Shown here piece by piece: positions 33,039 to 41,474 of a stretch of DNA of 64,000 nt. Source of the stretch: Oligoflexia bacterium (GTDB lineage: Bacteria > Bdellovibrionota > Bdellovibrionia > JABDDW01); NCBI GenBank assembly GCA_016715815.1, contig JADJXN010000001.1, forward strand, positions 517,338 to 581,337, given 5' to 3'. The notes beneath the pieces are model-generated. The model did no database searches. It saw only the letters and a list, made by a program, of their open reading frames with translations, and was not told where the DNA came from. The position numbers and the translations under genes are program-made. The stretch's first letter is position 1. Each line of letters starts with the position of its first letter.

Positions 33039-35332
33039 TAATTATTATCCTTTTGCTTTAATTTTAGTTGGTCAATAAGATCTCCTTGGCCATCTTTTCC
33101 GCCCATACTACGTTGGATAAAATTTAATCTTTCATTCATTTTATCTTTTACAAGTTGGCTTGATGCCTCAGATGTTCTGACAATTCTTGGCGTTAAAAAC
33201 ATCATGAGATTTACTTTTTCTTGCTCTACCTTTTTGCCCTTAAAGAGCCAGCCCAAGATGGGAATGTCTCCTAATAGCGGAACTTTTGTCACGCTTACGT
33301 TTTCTCTATCCCGCATTAATCCGCCTATAACAATGGTATCTTTATCATGAACAATCACACTTGTTTTAGTATTTCTTTTTGTATAAGCCAGAGCATTATC
33401 ACTTAAATTTTTTGCATTAACAGATTGTTGGCTTATGTCTTTTATACTTTGTGTAATTTCAAGACGCATAGTGTTTGAGCCAGGGCTTATGTGTGGTTTA
33501 ATATTAAGCTTAATTGTAACATCTTCTCTTTGTTGAGAAGTGGTTGTGCCTGTAGCGCTTTGAGTACTACTTGAACCCACAGGAACGTTGGCACCAACTT
33601 CAATTTCAGCCTCTTCGTTATCAAGAGCCATGATTTGAGGGGTACTTAAAATATTTGTATTTGTAATGCTTGATAAAAAATTAATAAAACCCACTAAAGA
33701 GGGGATTGATATAGCTTGTGTGCTTCCAGGAGGTGTCACTGAAACGGTAGCTCCTCCTCCAAAACCAAGCACAGCACCTTTGTCGCTATTTATGTCTAAT
33801 ATTGAAGAAGCTGCCCCTGAATTACTTGCAAAACCAGATCTTCCAGCAAAGCTACTACCAGATAACTGGTAATAATTTATTCCCCACTGCTTAAGGGTGC
33901 CAACATTTAGTTCCATAATAATACCTTCAACATAAACTTGATCTCGGGGAACGTCTAATTTAGATAAAATACTTTTTACAACTTCGTAATCTTGTTTACT
34001 TGCAGTAACAACTAAAGAGTTTGTTGTTTTATCTGCCACAACTTTTACATCTCCGCCAAAAATAGCAGTTTTTTGCTGAACTGCGGGTGCTCCGAAAGGA
34101 TTAGGTGGTGTGTTTGCGTTTGAAGCATTTTGCTGAGCAAGACCGGAAAGGGTGGCAGATATTTTTTCTGCATCCCCAAAGCGTACATAGTAAACATAAA
34201 CTCCGCCTTGATCTTCGGGGTTAAGTTTAAAGTCAAGTTTTCTAACAAGGCCTTTTATTTTATCAATTCCTTGTGTGTTACCTACAACAATTAAAGTATT
34301 TGTTCTCTCATCGGGAATAACTAAAGAATAAGCTTCACTACTTGAGCCTTGAGTAGAGCCTAGGGTGTTAAACCGAGGGATACCAGTTGTGAACCCCCCA
34401 CCTTGGCTAGGATTTGGTTTGCCTTTATTAATAATTTGGTCAACTAGCTTTGCAAGCTCAGAAGCTTTAGCATGGCGCACGCGAATCACTTCAAGCTGTT
34501 CTTCAAAGCCCGGGACATCAAGTTGTCTTAAAATTTTCATAATGCGGTCAATATTGGAGCCATAATCAGAAATAATAAGAGTATTTGTTGGCTCATAAGG
34601 TTTTAATTCTCCCAAACGGGATTGAAGCATGGGCCCGAGACTGTTAAACACATCTTTTGCTGAGATATATTTTAACTGTACAATACGTGTAATCATGGCA
34701 TCGGTTGTGGGAGCGTAGGCTCCAGAGTAAGTGTCAAGGTTGTCCCGTGTAGCATTTTGCGCTTGTTTAATTTTTAAAAACTTTCCTGATGGGACAACTG
34801 TAAAGCCATTCATGGCAAGAGAAGATAAAAATGCTTTATAAGCTTCAGCAACAGTAATTCTTGTTGGAGCAATAATAGTAATTTTTCCTTTAACACCTTG
34901 ATCTATAATAAAGTTTTTTCCTGTAAGCTCTGAAATGGCTTTTACGATGTCAGAAATTTCAGCATTAGGGTAATCAAAGCTGTCAATAAGATCAGGGAAA
35001 TTGGCGTCTGTCATGTCAATATCTGTGGCATCAAATAAAGATTTTTTACCTTTTTCAATTACTGGCGGGTTTTCTTTTCTATTTCTTCGTGGTTGAGGCT
35101 TTGAGTTTTTTCCAAAACTGTTGTTTGAAGTTTCACTAGATCCACTTGTAAAGTCAGGCGCAGGAGCGGGTGCAGGTGCTGGTGGGGGAATGGGGGCTCC
35201 AATTGGTGGGGCATCAAAATCTTCTTCATCTAAAAAATTATCAAAACTAGGTGGAGGGGGTTGCTGCGAGAAACCTTTTAGCGGAATAAAAATTCCAAGT
35301 GTAAAAAGGATCATTAATAATAAATGGCGCAT
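33038..35332 (-). CDS. gspD: Type II secretion secretin D
   Basis: A 764-residue outer-membrane secretin with a signal peptide (residues 1-22). A Pro/Ala-rich linker (PPPAPAPAPAP) follows, then the N0 domain and three N repeats, then the secretin core with VPVGSS, the lip-forming loops and VPLLGDIPILGWLFKG, the family signature. It makes the outer-membrane gate. The Pro-rich linker ahead of N0 is unusual and probably spans the periplasm. Located between gspC and gspE. Confidence 0.96.
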   Translation of the reverse strand: MRHLLLMILFTLGIFIPLKGFSQQPPPPSFDNFLDEEDFDAPPIGAPIPPPAPAPAPAPDFTSGSSETSNNSFGKNSKPQPRRNRKENPPVIEKGKKSLFDATDIDMTDANFPDLIDSFDYPNAEISDIVKAISELTGKNFIIDQGVKGKITIIAPTRITVAEAYKAFLSSLAMNGFTVVPSGKFLKIKQAQNATRDNLDTYSGAYAPTTDAMITRIVQLKYISAKDVFNSLGPMLQSRLGELKPYEPTNTLIISDYGSNIDRIMKILRQLDVPGFEEQLEVIRVRHAKASELAKLVDQIINKGKPNPSQGGGFTTGIPRFNTLGSTQGSSSEAYSLVIPDERTNTLIVVGNTQGIDKIKGLVRKLDFKLNPEDQGGVYVYYVRFGDAEKISATLSGLAQQNASNANTPPNPFGAPAVQQKTAIFGGDVKVVADKTTNSLVVTASKQDYEVVKSILSKLDVPRDQVYVEGIIMELNVGTLKQWGINYYQLSGSSFAGRSGFASNSGAASSILDINSDKGAVLGFGGGATVSVTPPGSTQAISIPSLVGFINFLSSITNTNILSTPQIMALDNEEAEIEVGANVPVGSSSTQSATGTTTSQQREDVTIKLNIKPHISPGSNTMRLEITQSIKDISQQSVNAKNLSDNALAYTKRNTKTSVIVHDKDTIVIGGLMRDRENVSVTKVPLLGDIPILGWLFKGKKVEQEKVNLMMFLTPRIVRTSEASSQLVKDKMNERLNFIQRSMGGKDGQGDLIDQLKLKQKDNN

Positions 35333-35348
35333 ATTTAACCTTTCGTTA

Positions 35349-36233
35349 TCACCTAATGTTGTATGTCATGGTGAAGGGTTTTCCGTTTCTTTCTCCTGAA
35401 ATATTTATTTTATTCTTAGTTCTTAATGAGTTGTATAATTCCATGGCTTTTGCGGGACTATCTAGCTTTTCCCCATCTACTTCTTTTAAAACATCCCCAT
35501 CTTTAACGCCTAGTTTTGCAAACAAAGAGTTTGGAACAATTTCTGTAATTTTAAACCCGTTAATTCTACCACCTACAATATTAGGTACTCCCCTTGCTTG
35601 AGTGAGAAGCTCTGGTAAATTTGCCATTTGTGTTTCAAGATCAGACCTTGTGATACCAAACGTATTTTCTCCCTCTTCCATAATGGGGCTATCTTGTTTT
35701 GCAGCCGGTGAGCCTTTCTTAGAAAAGCTAAAACCACCGGTGTCGTCTTTGATTTGAATGTATTCTAAAGCGCCACTTGAAAGATTTCTTATGTAAACTC
35801 TTTTTCTTTCAATTTTTATTAAAGTAGCCATGCCTTCAATTTCATCGTTGGGAATGTAGGGAATAACTTTATCAGAAGTGTTTTTAAATTCTAAAGTGGC
35901 TACACTTTTTCCAGGGTTTGCATGTACGATGGTTCCAATTAATCCTAAGGGTAGATCACTTTCACGGGCGGTGCCTGAAATATCAGCGCCTGAGCTATCA
36001 GAGGCCACTTGAATATCTGGAATGATTCCATCGCTATTAAAAATATTTCTAGCTAAAATATCATCATAAGAGCTTAGAGGCTTATAAGGTTTTGCTAATT
36101 CTAAAATATTTTTTTTAGAACTTACCATAGGCATTGGCATCATGTATTGGCGCGACATTACAGCAGTTAAATCTGCTGCCATGGCTGCTATGAGTAAAAT
36201 AGCCACATGGGGAGTATAATTTAATAAATTCAT
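35349..36233 (-). CDS. gspC: Type II secretion protein C with PDZ domain
   Basis: A 294-residue protein, first gene of the operon. A short cytoplasmic part and membrane span (about residues 8-24) are followed by the homology region (LIGTIVHANPGKSVATLE-like strands) that binds the secretin, and a C-terminal PDZ domain with LFAKLGVKDGDVLKEVDGE. It couples inner and outer membrane parts and selects substrates. GGAG precedes the ATG. A perfect palindrome and TATAAG lie upstream, between this gene and ffh. Confidence 0.93.
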   Translation of the reverse strand: MNLLNYTPHVAILLIAAMAADLTAVMSRQYMMPMPMVSSKKNILELAKPYKPLSSYDDILARNIFNSDGIIPDIQVASDSSGADISGTARESDLPLGLIGTIVHANPGKSVATLEFKNTSDKVIPYIPNDEIEGMATLIKIERKRVYIRNLSSGALEYIQIKDDTGGFSFSKKGSPAAKQDSPIMEEGENTFGITRSDLETQMANLPELLTQARGVPNIVGGRINGFKITEIVPNSLFAKLGVKDGDVLKEVDGEKLDSPAKAMELYNSLRTKNKINISGERNGKPFTMTYNIR

Positions 36234-36271
36234 CCGTGAATCTCCACTGTTAAGTGTAACTTATAAAACTA

Positions 36272-36290
36272 AATTATGCGCAGCATAATT
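36272..36290. promoter_or_regulatory. Perfect palindrome between divergent gspC and ffh, candidate operator
   Basis: AATTATGC and GCATAATT are separated by GCA, an eight-base perfect inverted repeat. On the gspC side a -10-like TATAAG follows about ten bases downstream, so a bound regulator would cover the -35 area of the secretion operon. There is no T-run, so it is not a terminator. Confidence 0.5.
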
Positions 36291-36344
36291 GATGAAAAAG
36301 ATTTCAAAATTTAGGCTCTAATAATATAAATGCAAAGACAAATT

Positions 36345-37661
36345 ATGTTTGAACAGTTAAGCGCAAAAATTTTATCTCCAATTAAAAAGCTCAAAGGGCA
36401 AGGTAAGATCACGATCTCCAATATAGAGGCTGCTTTGCGCGACATTCGTCTAGCTTTATTGGAGGCAGATGTTAACTACAAAGTAGCAAAGCTGTTTATA
36501 GAATCAATCACAAAAAAAGCTATTGGCCATGAAGTTATAGGTGATTTGCGCCCTGATCAGCAGCTTATCAAAATTGTGCATGATGAATTAGTTCATCTCA
36601 TGGGGAGTTTAAACCAAGAGCTTGATTTTTCAGGTTCACCCCCAACTGTCATTATGCTTTGCGGTCTTCAGGGGGCAGGTAAAACAACAACAGCGGCAAA
36701 ATTAAGTGCACTCATACAAAAAAAATATAATAAAACTTCTTTACTAGTATCTGTTGATGTTTACAGACCAGCGGCCATTGAGCAGTTAAAAACATTATGC
36801 ACGCAAAATAAGTTGTCATTTTTTGAATCACAAACCTTACAAAAGCCTGACAAGATAGCACAACTAGCTTTAGAAAATGCTGTCAAAAATAATTTTGATG
36901 TACTTATTGTTGATACCGCAGGACGCCTTCAAATTGATGAAGATTTAATGACAGAACTTGAAAAGCTTAAAGGTGTTTTAAAACCAAAAGAAATTTTACT
37001 TGTTGCTGATAGTATGACTGGACAAGATGCTGTTAATATTGCCCAAGGTTTTAATGAAAAGTTAAAAATTACAGGAGTTATTTTAACTAAACTTGATGGT
37101 GATACTAGAGGGGGGGCAGCTTTATCTATCAAGGCCGTCACAGGTGCGCCCATAAAGTTTTCAGGTATGAGCGAGAAGATTTCAGGCCTTGAGGTTTTTC
37201 ACCCGGATCGCATAGCAAGTAGGCTTTTAGATAAAGGCGATGTTTTAAGTCTTGTAGAAAAAGCACAAGAAGTCTTTGAGGCAGATAAAGCCCATGAGCT
37301 AGAGAAAAAACTACGAAAAAACCAATTTAATTTAGAGGATTTTAAAAACCAGCTAAAGCAGTTCAAAAAACTAGGTAGTTTTGAAAGTGTTTTAAAAATG
37401 CTTCCTGGGATGGGCCAAGTGAAAGAGCAGCTAAAGAATATGACCCCGCCTGATGAGGAGATCAAAAAAATTGAGGCCATTATTAACAGTATGACCCCGC
37501 AAGAGAGGCAGAACCATGGTATATTAAATGGCTCCAGACGAGCTCGTATTGCCAAAGGAAGCGGTACACAAGTTAGTGATATTAATAGGTTTATTAAGCA
37601 ATTTGAGCAAACTTCTAAACTTATGAAGCTTTTTACAAAATCAGGGCGGCTGCCATTTTAA
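36345..37661 (+). CDS. ffh: Signal recognition particle protein Ffh
   Basis: A 438-residue SRP GTPase that targets membrane proteins with 4.5S RNA. The N domain is followed by the G domain, with GLQGAGKTTTAAKL (G1), DTAGRLQID (G3) and TKLDGDTRGGA (G4). The C-terminal M domain is methionine-rich and includes MLPGMGQ and the RNA-binding GSGTQVSDINR motif. I start it at MFEQLSAKI, five codons inside the longer frame, to match the family N-terminus. It heads the rpsP-rimM-trmD-rplS region. Confidence 0.96.
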   Translation: MFEQLSAKILSPIKKLKGQGKITISNIEAALRDIRLALLEADVNYKVAKLFIESITKKAIGHEVIGDLRPDQQLIKIVHDELVHLMGSLNQELDFSGSPPTVIMLCGLQGAGKTTTAAKLSALIQKKYNKTSLLVSVDVYRPAAIEQLKTLCTQNKLSFFESQTLQKPDKIAQLALENAVKNNFDVLIVDTAGRLQIDEDLMTELEKLKGVLKPKEILLVADSMTGQDAVNIAQGFNEKLKITGVILTKLDGDTRGGAALSIKAVTGAPIKFSGMSEKISGLEVFHPDRIASRLLDKGDVLSLVEKAQEVFEADKAHELEKKLRKNQFNLEDFKNQLKQFKKLGSFESVLKMLPGMGQVKEQLKNMTPPDEEIKKIEAIINSMTPQERQNHGILNGSRRARIAKGSGTQVSDINRFIKQFEQTSKLMKLFTKSGRLPF

Positions 37662-37665
37662 CTAC

Positions 37666-37694
37666 TTGTTTTTATAGGTAAAACCATGTATTTA
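37666..37694 (+). promoter_or_regulatory. Possible promoter before rpsP
   Basis: TTGTTT (37666-37671) and TATTTA (37689-37694) are 17 bases apart, about 30 bases upstream of the rpsP ATG. The match is modest. Read-through from ffh is the alternative source of transcription. Confidence 0.3.
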
Positions 37695-37723
37695 TTGGGG
37701 CTTAAAAAAGGAGTAACTCTTAG

Positions 37724-37978
37724 ATGGTAGTTATAAGACTTGCAAGATCTGGAAAAATTAATGCTGCGTTTTATCGCGTCACAGTTGCAGATAAAAGACG
37801 TTTTAGAGACAAAAAATATATAGCAAAAGTAGGTTGGTACAATCCCCGCTCAAATGACCCTAAATCAAGAATCAGTCTTGATATGGTCCAAATTGATGAA
37901 TGGATCCAAAAAGGGGCTCAGCCAAGTGAAACTGTAGCCAAATTAATTAAAGATTATAAGAAATCATTAAAAAATTAA
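37724..37978 (+). CDS. rpsP: 30S ribosomal protein S16
   Basis: An 84-residue ribosomal protein with the family pattern MVVIRLARSGKINAAFYRV, ADKRRFRDKK and VGWYNPRS. The length matches S16. AAAGGAG precedes the start. It begins the rpsP-khpA-rimM-trmD-rplS set and is 17 bases before khpA. Confidence 0.97.
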   Translation: MVVIRLARSGKINAAFYRVTVADKRRFRDKKYIAKVGWYNPRSNDPKSRISLDMVQIDEWIQKGAQPSETVAKLIKDYKKSLKN

Positions 37979-37995
37979 TTACAAGGTAGATTTAA

Positions 37996-38241
37996 ATGGA
38001 TAATGGAAATCTTAAAGATTTAGTTAGTTTCATGGCTCAAACGCTAGTAGATAGTCCCCAAGAAGTTGAAGTAACAGAAATGGTGGGAGAGCAAACCACT
38101 GTTTTTGAGTTAAAAGTGGCTAAAGATGATCTTGGTAAAATTATTGGCAAACAAGGCCGCACAGCCCGCGCGTTAAGAACAATTTTAAATGCAGCAAGTA
38201 CAAAGCTTAAAAAGCGAAGTGTTCTTGAAATTATAGAGTAG
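37996..38241 (+). CDS. khpA: KH-domain RNA-binding protein KhpA
   Basis: An 81-residue single KH domain with the GxxG RNA-binding loop in GKIIGKQGRTARALR. It is the YlqC/KhpA family, small RNA chaperones that act with KhpB in Gram-positives and are placed between rpsP and rimM in many genomes, as here. The position supports a role in ribosome assembly or mRNA binding. Its stop is one base ahead of the rimM TTG start. Confidence 0.92.
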   Translation: MDNGNLKDLVSFMAQTLVDSPQEVEVTEMVGEQTTVFELKVAKDDLGKIIGKQGRTARALRTILNAASTKLKKRSVLEIIE

Positions 38242-38242
38242 T

Positions 38243-38737
38243 TTGAAGATTAAGATTGGAAAAATTATTAGAGCAAAGGGCCTTCAAGGAAAATTGAAGG
38301 TCTTTTTTTTATCTGATGACCCAAGTTGGGTAACAAAACTAAAACATGTTTATCTAGGTAAAGAACATAAAAAAATTGATATCAACAGTGCTCAGCCCAC
38401 AACAGATAAAAAACTATGGGACATATCTTTTCAGGGCGTTATTGATAGAGAAAAGGCTGAGACTTTAAAAGGTGAGGAGATTTTTTTAGAGGAAGAATTT
38501 TTTAAATCAAGCAAAGGAGAAAACCTTTATCTGAGAGAGCTTATGGGTTTTTTAGTAAAAGATAAAAACTTTGAGTTTGGTCAAATTATTGGTTTTGGCA
38601 CAAATGGAGCTCAAGATTTAATTGAAGTTAAAAAAACAAGTGGGGAGATTACTTTAGTTCCACTTGTGAAAGAGTTTATAGAAAAGATTGATATGAAAGA
38701 AAAAGTAATTTTTTTAGATTTACCTGAAGGGTTTTAA
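38243..38737 (+). CDS. rimM: Ribosome maturation factor RimM
   Basis: A 164-residue 30S assembly factor. The N-terminal barrel starts KIGKIIRAKGLQGKLKVF and the C-terminal PRC-like domain contains LRELMGFLVKD and VPLVKEFIEKID. The start is TTG directly after khpA, with no strong ribosome binding site, which would hold expression low. A terminator-like hairpin lies within its first 25 codons. In E. coli RimM and TrmD are made at far lower levels than S16 and L19, and these features are consistent with the same need. Confidence 0.93.
   Translation: MKIKIGKIIRAKGLQGKLKVFFLSDDPSWVTKLKHVYLGKEHKKIDINSAQPTTDKKLWDISFQGVIDREKAETLKGEEIFLEEEFFKSSKGENLYLRELMGFLVKDKNFEFGQIIGFGTNGAQDLIEVKKTSGEITLVPLVKEFIEKIDMKEKVIFLDLPEGF
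38275..38309 (+). terminator. Terminator-like hairpin inside the rimM coding sequence
   Basis: CCTTCAA (38281-38287) pairs with TTGAAGG (38294-38300) across a six-base loop. The stem can be extended outward through GGG/TCT and AAA/TTT pairs (two G-U), giving about 13 pairs followed by a run of eight or more T. It has the form of an intrinsic terminator yet lies about 35 bases into rimM. It may act as an attenuator that cuts transcription after khpA. Some readthrough is required because rimM and trmD are intact. Confidence 0.45.
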
Positions 38738-38745
38738 ATTAAGCC

Positions 38746-40044
38746 ATGCGATTTGATGTTATAACTATCTTTCCCAAAATGTTTGCATCCCCCTTTGAGC
38801 AAGGCCTTGTAGCCCAAGCCATCAAAGAGGGGAGAATTTCACTTAACACTTGGGATCCACGGGAATCAGCAAAAGATGTGCATAAATCTGTTGATGATAA
38901 ACCCTATGGTGGAGGGGATGGTATGGTCATGCTTGCTGAAATTTTAAAGCTTACCCTAGATAAGATAAACTCAGAGACAAAAAATTTTAGCAAAAAAAAA
39001 GTGGTTTACTTAAGCCCCCAGGGCCAACTTTTAAATCAAAAAAAAGCAATTGAGTTAGCTCAGGATAATGAGCAAATTGTATTAATTTGTGGCCGCTACG
39101 GCGGTATTGATGAAAGGTTTATTCAAAAATACGTTGATGAAGAAATCTCTGTTGGTGATTATGTAGTCACCGGGGGAGAGCTCCCTGCCATGATACTTAT
39201 TGATGCCGTTTCAAGATTTGTTCCTCAAACTTTAGGCAATGAACTTTCGCCAATAATGGAAAGTTTCCAAGACGGTCTTTTAGAGGAACCTTTATATGCA
39301 AAACCTAGAAATTTTGAAGGCCTTGAGGTGCCAGAGGTGTTGGTTTCAGGCCACCATGAAAAAATAAAAAAATTTAAAGACATTCAAAGAATTAAGCGTA
39401 CTTTTGAAAAAAGACCTGATTTGGCATCAAAAGCAAGTTTTGATAAAAATAATCTTAAAGAAGCTTTTAAAGAGCTAGATTTAAGAAAAAATGTGGCATT
39501 GGGCCTTGTACATTACCCAGTTTATAATAAAGCAGGCCAGGTAGTAGCTACAAATGTAACTAACCTTGATATTCATGATATTGCTCGAGCTTGCAGAACT
39601 TTTGGCATTGATAATTATTATGTTATTACCCCAATGGAAGAGCAGCTTGCCTTTGTAGGTAGGGTTTTAGAACACTGGCAAACTGGCAAAGGGGAGCAGT
39701 ATAACCCTGTTAGAAAAGATGCTCTTATTAACACAAAAGCCGCCACTAGTATTGAGGCCGCAATTGAGAATTGGGGTGTTAAAAATACACAGTTGGTGGC
39801 GACCTCGGCAAGGGAAGTGGCAGGGCCAAAACCTATTAATTTTGAATCTATGCGTCAGCTTGCCATAAAAGAGCCTATTTTTCTGCTTTTTGGAACAGGT
39901 TATGGCCTTGAGAATGCCGTGGTTAGACGCTGTGACTACATTTTAGAGCCCATTAGGGGAAGATCCCCAGACGGCTTTAGGCATTTAAGTGTTCGCTCGG
40001 CGGTGAGTATCGTACTTGACCGTTTGTTTGGGGGATGCTATTAA
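38746..40044 (+). CDS. trmD: TrmD tRNA m1G37 methyltransferase fused to a second SPOUT-like domain
   Basis: A 432-residue fusion. Residues 1-225 are TrmD, with MRFDVITIFPKMF, the DKPYGGGDGMVM loop, CGRYGGIDER and the knot region ISVGDYVVTGGELPA, which methylates G37 of tRNA. From about residue 246 a second domain begins with KNVALGLVHYPVYNKAG, continues TNLDIHDIARACRT and ends in GRSPDGFRHLSVRSA. It matches the Methyltrn_RNA_4 type of putative RNA methyltransferase, which is a separate gene next to trmD in some bacteria. The target of the second domain is unknown. Sits nine bases after rimM and eight before rplS. Confidence 0.9.
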   Translation: MRFDVITIFPKMFASPFEQGLVAQAIKEGRISLNTWDPRESAKDVHKSVDDKPYGGGDGMVMLAEILKLTLDKINSETKNFSKKKVVYLSPQGQLLNQKKAIELAQDNEQIVLICGRYGGIDERFIQKYVDEEISVGDYVVTGGELPAMILIDAVSRFVPQTLGNELSPIMESFQDGLLEEPLYAKPRNFEGLEVPEVLVSGHHEKIKKFKDIQRIKRTFEKRPDLASKASFDKNNLKEAFKELDLRKNVALGLVHYPVYNKAGQVVATNVTNLDIHDIARACRTFGIDNYYVITPMEEQLAFVGRVLEHWQTGKGEQYNPVRKDALINTKAATSIEAAIENWGVKNTQLVATSAREVAGPKPINFESMRQLAIKEPIFLLFGTGYGLENAVVRRCDYILEPIRGRSPDGFRHLSVRSAVSIVLDRLFGGCY

Positions 40045-40051
40045 AGTCCCC

Positions 40052-40432
40052 ATGGACTTAATAAGAAAACTCGTTGAAAAAAGATTTAAAAAAGCACCTA
40101 TGGCAGAGTTCCGTCCAGGGGATACTGTTAAAGTGCATGTTAAAATAGCTGAAGGTGAAAAAGTACGCGTTCAGGTTTTTGAAGGCATGGTTATTATGCT
40201 TAAAAAAGGTGGACTAGACTCAAGCTTTACCGTTAGAAAAATGTCAAATGGTGTAGGTGTTGAGAGAACCTTCCCCTTCTATTCAAGTGCTATTGATCGT
40301 GTTGAAGTTTTATCTCGTGGTAATACACGTCGCTCAAGACTTTTCTATCTCAGGAATCTTGAAGGTAAAGCAGCGCGCGTTGATAGCGAGTTAGAATCTT
40401 CTGCAGCTGGGCAACAAGTAGCTGGCAATTAA
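40052..40432 (+). CDS. rplS: 50S ribosomal protein L19
   Basis: A 126-residue ribosomal protein recognised by FRPGDTVKVHVKIAEGEK, RVQVFEGMVI, FTVRKMSNGVGVERTFP and the SRGNTRRSRLFYLR basic block. I start it at MDLIRKLVEKR, eight bases after trmD. The longer frame reads back into trmD. The C-terminal 15 residues (SELESSAAGQ) are a small extension. It forms the interface of the two ribosomal subunits. Confidence 0.96.
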   Translation: MDLIRKLVEKRFKKAPMAEFRPGDTVKVHVKIAEGEKVRVQVFEGMVIMLKKGGLDSSFTVRKMSNGVGVERTFPFYSSAIDRVEVLSRGNTRRSRLFYLRNLEGKAARVDSELESSAAGQQVAGN

Positions 40433-40501
40433 TAAATAATTTTAATTAAGACTGACATACTAAAGTTAGACTAAAAAGAAGCTTAACCAGGGGTAATAAT
40501 T

Positions 40502-41107
40502 ATGGGGGAGTTTGAGCTAGTTGATTGGAAGTCATTTGGCTATAAACTTGTAGCAGGGGTAGATGAAGTTGGTAGAGGTTGTCTCGCGGGTCCGGTATAT
40601 TCGGGAGCCGTCATTTTAGGTCCGGATTTCAAGCTCGATGGTGTTACAGATTCAAAATTATTAACTCCCAAGGTGAGATCAGATCTTGCATCACAGATAA
40701 AAGAAAAGGCTCTTTGTTGGGCTATAGGCAGATGTGAGGTTTTAGAAATTGATAAAATTAATATCTTAAAGGCAAGCCTGGTTTCCATGAAACGAGCTGT
40801 GGAGAATTTAAAAATTAAACCACAGCATGTATTGGTTGATGGAAGGCATGTTATAGACCTTTTAAATATTTCTCAAACAACCATTATTAAAGGTGATTTA
40901 AGATGCACACCAATTAGTTGTGCATCCATTATTGCAAAGGTAGCAAGAGATGAGTTTATGGAAAAACTTGAAGAACAATTCCCAGGCTATGAGCTCAAAG
41001 TCCACAAAGGATATGCTACAGCAAAGCACAGAGCCCTTATTCAACAATTGGGGCCATCAGAAATTCACCGAAAAAGCTTCAGCGGAGTTAAAGAGTATCT
41101 TAAATAA
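40502..41107 (+). CDS. rnhB: Ribonuclease HII
   Basis: A 201-residue nuclease that removes ribonucleotides from DNA. The active-site motif is VAGVDEVGRGCLAGPV (Asp-Glu), with the ALVDG-like VLVDGRHV and SIIAKVARDEFM completing the acidic site. The ribosome binding site is AGGGG. It follows rplS as in many bacteria. Its last 95 bases or more are shared with the yraN reading frame. Confidence 0.95.
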   Translation: MGEFELVDWKSFGYKLVAGVDEVGRGCLAGPVYSGAVILGPDFKLDGVTDSKLLTPKVRSDLASQIKEKALCWAIGRCEVLEIDKINILKASLVSMKRAVENLKIKPQHVLVDGRHVIDLLNISQTTIIKGDLRCTPISCASIIAKVARDEFMEKLEEQFPGYELKVHKGYATAKHRALIQQLGPSEIHRKSFSGVKEYLK

Positions 41108-41459
41108 CCAAGATTATTATTTAAGGGGAAAAGCTGGAGAGCAGTTTGTTACCACCTTTTTAGTCCAACGTGGTTTTAATATTTTCTCTCAAAATTTAAA
41201 GACTCCCTATGGAGAAATTGATCTTATAGTTACAAAAGACGCTACTTTATATATTTTTGAGATTAAAACCAGAGCGGGAAGTTCTGTTTTTGTAAAAGAG
41301 CCAGTGATGTATTCTCAAAAGAAGAGATTAAAAAAAGCAGCAACCTGGGTATGGCAAAAAAACAGGCAAAATTTTAAAAATATAAAGTGTTGCCTTGCGA
41401 CTCTGACTCATGGCGGTATTAAATGGAAAAATTTGTCTTTGCTTTATGACAGCAATTAA
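41013..41459 (+). CDS. yraN: UPF0102 endonuclease-like protein YraN
   Basis: A protein of about 148 residues with the YraN fold: GKAGEQFVTTFLVQRGF, then NLKTPYGEIDLIVTKD and IFEIKTRAG, the restriction-endonuclease-like core (Glu, Asp, Glu-x-Lys). The function in DNA or RNA processing is not established in the family. The start is uncertain. The earliest frame begins at 40950, within rnhB. I use the ATG at 41013, which still overlaps rnhB by 95 bases. No start codon of standard type lies after the rnhB stop before the conserved part. Confidence 0.8.
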   Translation: MLQQSTEPLFNNWGHQKFTEKASAELKSILNNQDYYLRGKAGEQFVTTFLVQRGFNIFSQNLKTPYGEIDLIVTKDATLYIFEIKTRAGSSVFVKEPVMYSQKKRLKKAATWVWQKNRQNFKNIKCCLATLTHGGIKWKNLSLLYDSN

Positions 41460-41474
41460 GTTTTAAATCAATTA

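Noticed and set aside
37199..37555. Minus-strand frame of 118 residues opposite ffh
   Set aside because: Ffh is unambiguous there; the antisense frame has no recognisable features.
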